The translations under genes were made by a program, and so were the position numbers. A DNA stretch of 5,640 nucleotides from an uncultured Elusimicrobia bacterium. GTDB taxonomy: Bacteria > Elusimicrobiota > Endomicrobiia > Endomicrobiales > Endomicrobiaceae. Shown one piece after another: positions 4,975-5,640 of the stretch. Below the pieces are notes generated by a model, which was given only the letters and a program-made list of their open reading frames with translations, made no database searches and was not told the origin of the DNA. The DNA lies in assembly GCA_947168325.1 (NCBI GenBank), contig CAMVLN010000098.1, positions 1 to 5,640 of the forward strand, written 5' to 3'. Positions within the stretch are counted from its first letter, which is position 1. The number at the start of each line of letters is the position of its first letter.

Positions 4975-5640
4975 ATGTATAAAAGAATAAGACAAGACTT
5001 ATTGAATTTGGCAGATAAAAAATATAAAGTTTTTCATTCCTCATTATGTCCGGGAACAAACAATATTATAGGGGTAAGAATTCCTATATTAAGAAACTAT
5101 GCAAAAAAATTATTCAAACAAGAAAATTTTAAAGAATACATTTCTTTTAACAACACAATTTTTTATGAAGAGGTAATATTAGAGGGAATGCTTATAGGTT
5201 TTATAAAAGATGACAATATAAAAGAAATATTGTTAATGATAAAAAACTTTATTTCTAAAATAGATAATTGGGCAATATGTGACATTTTTTGTGCAGGATT
5301 AAAAATAGTAAATAAAAATAAATATAGCTTTTGGCTTTTTATACAAAAATATTTGAAATCTAAAAAAGAGTTTGAACTAAGATTTGTAATAGTTATGATA
5401 TTGAACTACTTTATAGACGAAGAGCATATAAAAGAAGCCCTAAATATTTTTGATAATATCAAACATGACGGATATTATGTTAAAATGGCTATTGCTTGGG
5501 CAATATCGGTAGCTTTTATAAAATTTCCAGAAATAACAATGAATTATTTAAAAGAAACTAAACTTGATAATTGGACATACAATAAAACTTTACAGAAAAT
5601 ATGTGAATCTTTTAGAGTTCCAAAAGAAATGAAAGAAAAG
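4975..5640 (+). CDS. AlkD-family DNA alkylation repair protein, 3' end cut by the window
   Basis: The frame gives 222 residues and is still open at the right edge. It is a HEAT-like-repeat DNA glycosylase of the AlkD / DNA_alkylation family, which removes alkylated bases such as 3- and 7-methylpurines in the cytoplasm. Family landmarks seen are IDNWAICD (96-103), EFELRF (132-137), GYYVKMAIAWAIS (166-178) and NKTLQKICESFRV (203-215). Placed against Bacillus cereus AlkD from memory, Trp99, Asp103, Arg136 and Trp175 take the positions of active-site Trp109, Asp113, Arg148 and Trp187; the Trp-Asp and Arg-Trp spacings are identical, so the enzyme should be active. Members usually end about ten residues past the SFRV motif's Lys/Glu-rich tail, so little is missing. 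ATG 4975 gives the normal N-terminus (MYKRIRQDLLNLAD). It has no ribosome-binding motif. The gene is divergent from the surface-protein operon and no functional link is apparent. Confidence 0.9.
   Translation, partial: MYKRIRQDLLNLADKKYKVFHSSLCPGTNNIIGVRIPILRNYAKKLFKQENFKEYISFNNTIFYEEVILEGMLIGFIKDDNIKEILLMIKNFISKIDNWAICDIFCAGLKIVNKNKYSFWLFIQKYLKSKKEFELRFVIVMILNYFIDEEHIKEALNIFDNIKHDGYYVKMAIAWAISVAFIKFPEITMNYLKETKLDNWTYNKTLQKICESFRVPKEMKEK

Noticed and set aside
5300..5640. The alkylation repair gene as a truncated pseudogene
   Set aside because: It is cut only by the window edge. All four expected active-site residues are present and the frame is intact.

Overview
The window comes from a very AT-rich bacterial genome (roughly a quarter G+C by eye, not counted) using the standard genetic code. 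The organism is almost certainly diderm. One gene encodes an outer-membrane barrel of the PorV/PorQ-like type, and its neighbour encodes an exported protein ending in a FlgD-Ig-like / type IX sorting-like domain with an APNPFNP motif. This pairing is familiar from Bacteroidetes/FCB bacteria and from lineages such as Elusimicrobiota. An AT-rich, possibly host-associated member of one of those groups is my inference; no rRNA or other marker gene is present to settle it.

Layout, left to right. Positions 1-166 lie downstream of the main operon. They hold a possible C-terminal tail of a + strand gene that enters from outside the window, a 29-codon minus-strand ORF whose ATG overlaps the stop of the barrel gene, and an all-AT hairpin. 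Positions 167-2014 (minus) encode a signal peptide, a PorV/PorQ-like barrel and a long TPR/coiled-coil tail. Positions 1990-4662 (minus) encode a large exported protein: internal signal-peptide-like segment, propeller-like region with a Cys-rich CxxC...CxxC insert, three Ig-like domains (two of them clear duplicates) and the sorting-like C-terminal domain. The two genes overlap by 25 bases and form an operon with the surface protein first and the barrel second. Positions 4663-4974 are a divergent intergenic region. It holds a TTGACA-type promoter candidate for the operon, a three-copy 8-bp tandem repeat beside a short ATG reading frame, and a TATAAT box just before the + strand gene. Positions 4975-5640 (+) encode an AlkD-family DNA alkylation repair protein, open at the right edge and probably missing only its last residues.

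How they fit together: the operon looks like a cargo/transporter or cargo/anchor pair. The large protein would be exported to the periplasm and recognised at the outer membrane through its C-terminal domain, and the PorV-like barrel would be its partner. The alkylation repair gene is divergent and probably unrelated in function. The most unusual points are the start of the large gene, which lacks a convincing start codon near its signal peptide and has an 8-bp repeat placed so that one extra unit would join an upstream ATG to the frame; the TPR tail on the PorV-like barrel; and the Cys-rich knuckle in an exported propeller-like protein.
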